From assembly GCA_947253305.1 (NCBI GenBank), contig CAMXYZ010000015.1, forward strand, positions 1 through 16,696: a stretch of DNA of 16,696 nucleotides, in the 5' to 3' direction. The translations under genes were made by a program, and so were the position numbers. Shown in pieces: positions 15,093 through 16,696 of the stretch. How positions within the stretch are numbered: the stretch's first letter is position 1; each line of letters begins with the position of its first letter. The notes beneath the pieces are model-generated. The model was not told the origin of the DNA and did no database searches. It saw nothing but the letters and a program-made list of their open reading frames with translations. The DNA is from an uncultured Helcococcus sp. (GTDB taxonomy: Bacteria; Bacillota; Clostridia; Tissierellales; Peptoniphilaceae).

Positions 15093-15121
15093 AGTATAAC
15101 ACAATTTTTTAATATATTCAA
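15093..15121 (-). promoter_or_regulatory. rpsO promoter (extended -10)
   Basis: On the minus strand TTGAAT (15116-15121), a 17-bp spacer and TATACT (15093-15098), preceded by TGT, make a good extended -10 promoter. The -35 covers the last codons of ribF. Transcription should start near 15086, just ahead of the structured leader. Confidence 0.8.
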
Positions 15122-16044
15122 ATATTTTTATATTTTAATGCTTCTTCTAAATCTAAATTCATTTGATCTATTAATTCTTCCTTAGTATCAAATTTTATTT
15201 GATCACGCATTCTTTTTATAAATTCAATTGTGATTATTTGATCATAAATTTTCTTATCAAAGTCTATAATATAAACTTCAATTTTTATCTCTTTTTGATC
15301 TGTAACCGTTGGATTAGTACCTATAGATGTTATTGATAAATATTTTTCTCCATTCAAGTATGTATTAGTCAAATACACTCCCTCTGAAGGTACAATATAT
15401 TTAAAAATAAGCTCTATATTTGCTGTTGGAAATCCTAGTTCTTTTCCAATTTTATAACCATGTATTACTTTTCCTTTAATCTTATAATTGTAAAGTAATA
15501 GATCTTTTACCTTATCTACTTCCCCATTTTCAATATATGCTCGAACTTGTGTAGATGAAAGCTTATTGTACTTGTATAAGATATTATCTAAAATATAAGC
15601 ATCTATTTTACCTTCTTTTTTATAAGATAGAATCGTGTCTACATTTCCTTTTGATTTCTTTCCAAAAGTATAATCTGGTCCACATACTACAGTATTTGCA
15701 TTTAGTCTATCTCTTATAAAGTCTAGCATAAATTCTTCATTATTTAATTGTGCAAATTTCAATGTAAAATCAATTGTAAAAATATAATCCACACCTATCT
15801 CTTTAAGTATATCTATTTTATCATCTAAAGAAGAAATATAGTATTGTGGAAAATGAGGAAACACCTCATTAGTATGCTGTTTAAATAACAGTACTGAAGA
15901 TTTAACACCTTTTTCTTTAGCTATTTCTTGCGCTTTTGATACTATATTTCTATGGCCTATATGAAATCCATCGAAATTACCTAAAGCGATAACAGATTCT
16001 TCATATTCACTTTTGTTTATATCTAAATCAATTACTGTTGACAA
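15118..16044 (-). CDS. ribF: Bifunctional riboflavin kinase/FMN adenylyltransferase
   Basis: RibF phosphorylates riboflavin to FMN and then adenylylates it to FAD. The 308-residue protein has both domains. The N-terminal nucleotidyltransferase contains GNFDGFHIGH (22-31), CGPDYTFGKKSKGN (121-134) and SSTQVR (163-168). The C-terminal riboflavin kinase (about 183-305) contains GKELGFPTANI (200-210) and EGVY (221-224). The start is TTG at 16044, with GGAG 7 nt upstream and no ATG before residue 106. The start lies 17 nt inside the end of truB, so translation is likely coupled. The truB-ribF-rpsO-pnp order is widespread in bacteria. FAD made by this enzyme is the cofactor of Lpd, encoded elsewhere in the window, but there is no operon link. 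Confidence 0.96.
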   Translation of the reverse strand: MSTVIDLDINKSEYEESVIALGNFDGFHIGHRNIVSKAQEIAKEKGVKSSVLLFKQHTNEVFPHFPQYYISSLDDKIDILKEIGVDYIFTIDFTLKFAQLNNEEFMLDFIRDRLNANTVVCGPDYTFGKKSKGNVDTILSYKKEGKIDAYILDNILYKYNKLSSTQVRAYIENGEVDKVKDLLLYNYKIKGKVIHGYKIGKELGFPTANIELIFKYIVPSEGVYLTNTYLNGEKYLSITSIGTNPTVTDQKEIKIEVYIIDFDKKIYDQIITIEFIKRMRDQIKFDTKEELIDQMNLDLEEALKYKNI

Positions 16045-16696
16045 GTACTTTCTCCATTTTCAATATATTATTATTTATCTTTCCAATTCCTATAAATTCA
16101 TTTTGAGCATATACTGATATATCAGTATCTTCAGATAAATCATCGAAATTAATATTTAATGTTTTAACATTAATTCTTTGTCCATTAATTAGTCTTTGTT
16201 TAATATCTTCTTTAATATTAATTTTATCTAAATTGTATAGTGAATCTTCAATACTAATTAAAGCTTGTGATATTTCATCTATACTCATATTATCAATACT
16301 ATCAATATCGTAGGAATCTTCAATATCAAATTTACCAACACTTGTTCTAATCAAATCAGTCATATGCGCAAATGTACCTAAACTAATTCCGATATCATGA
16401 ATTAAGCTTCTAATATAGGTTCCTTTAGAGCATTTTACATAGATCTTTATATTTTCACCGCTATTTTCTAATAATTTAATATCATAGATATCGACATTTC
16501 TAGATTTGATTTCTACACTTTTTCCTTCTCTAGCATATTCGTATAGTTTCTTTCCATCAACTTTTATAGCTGAATATATGGGAGGAGTCTGCTTAATATT
16601 TCCAATATATTTATCTATAACTTCTAATATTTCACTATCAGTGAAAGATACTTTATCAGATTTATCGACTACATCTCCTGTACTATCATATGTTGT
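16028..16696 (-). CDS. truB: tRNA pseudouridine(55) synthase TruB, 5' part missing at the window edge
   Basis: TruB makes pseudouridine 55 in the T-loop of tRNAs. The reading frame is open from the right edge of the window to the TGA at 16028, giving the last 222 residues; the start and the catalytic aspartate motif lie outside. Visible motifs, numbered from the first residue in the window, are TTYDSTGD (1-8), KQTPPIYSAIKVDGKKLYEYAR (35-56, conserved PPxYSAxKxxGxxLYxxAR) and KCSKGTYIRSL (88-98). A likely PUA-type C-terminal part occupies the last ~80 residues. An internal ATG at 16363 is only a methionine within the gene, not its start. The 3' end overlaps ribF by 17 nt. Confidence 0.95.
   Translation of the reverse strand, partial: TTYDSTGDVVDKSDKVSFTDSEILEVIDKYIGNIKQTPPIYSAIKVDGKKLYEYAREGKSVEIKSRNVDIYDIKLLENSGENIKIYVKCSKGTYIRSLIHDIGISLGTFAHMTDLIRTSVGKFDIEDSYDIDSIDNMSIDEISQALISIEDSLYNLDKINIKEDIKQRLINGQRINVKTLNINFDDLSEDTDISVYAQNEFIGIGKINNNILKMEKVLVNSN

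Noticed and set aside
16028..16363. Stand-alone 111-residue protein starting at the ATG at 16363.
   Set aside because: The frame stays open upstream to the window edge and encodes conserved TruB motifs, so this methionine is internal to truB.

Overview
The window looks like chromosome from a very AT-rich (by eye well under one-third G+C), low-GC Gram-positive bacterium. Signs of this are AGGAGG-type ribosome binding sites, UUG and GUG starts, many short intrinsic terminators, an RNase Y gene and a wall-anchored surface protein ending in an NPKTG sorting signal. The gene content and protein flavour suggest an anaerobic coccus of the Tissierellia/Peptoniphilaceae type (Helcococcus, Parvimonas or Anaerococcus-like). 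That placement is inference, not shown by the sequence.

Left block (1-3260, minus strand): a small cluster transcribed osmC -> lpd -> lplA. It encodes an OsmC-type thiol peroxidase, a dihydrolipoamide dehydrogenase with its own N-terminal lipoyl domain, and a lipoate-protein ligase. A hairpin terminator lies between osmC and lpd, and another follows lplA. No 2-oxoacid dehydrogenase E1/E2 or glycine-cleavage gene is present, so the three may form a self-contained lipoyl-dependent redox or peroxidase unit (inference).

Middle (3261-6010, plus strand): a single secreted, wall-anchored family 3 glycoside hydrolase of the NagZ type, with a good promoter and a strong terminator. Between it and the next genes (about 6015-6937) is a gene-poor stretch. 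It holds a perfect 14-bp inverted repeat, two copies of a diverged ~79-bp repeat 182 bp apart, and what looks like a small frameshifted coding relic.

Right block (6938-16696, minus strand): housekeeping genes, in transcription order truB (incomplete, enters from the right edge) -> ribF; rpsO with its own promoter and a structured leader; pnp with its own extended -10 promoter; then ftsK/spoIIIE -> pgsA -> recA -> rny, ended by a terminator. These cover tRNA modification, FMN/FAD synthesis, ribosomal protein S15, RNA decay (PNPase and RNase Y), chromosome translocation, phospholipid synthesis and recombination.

Points most worth a second look: recA has no in-frame ATG, GTG or TTG near its ribosome binding site (AUU start or 1-nt indel); the osmC-lpd-lplA arrangement; the rpsO leader with mutually exclusive pairings; and the repeat/relic region after the GH3 gene.
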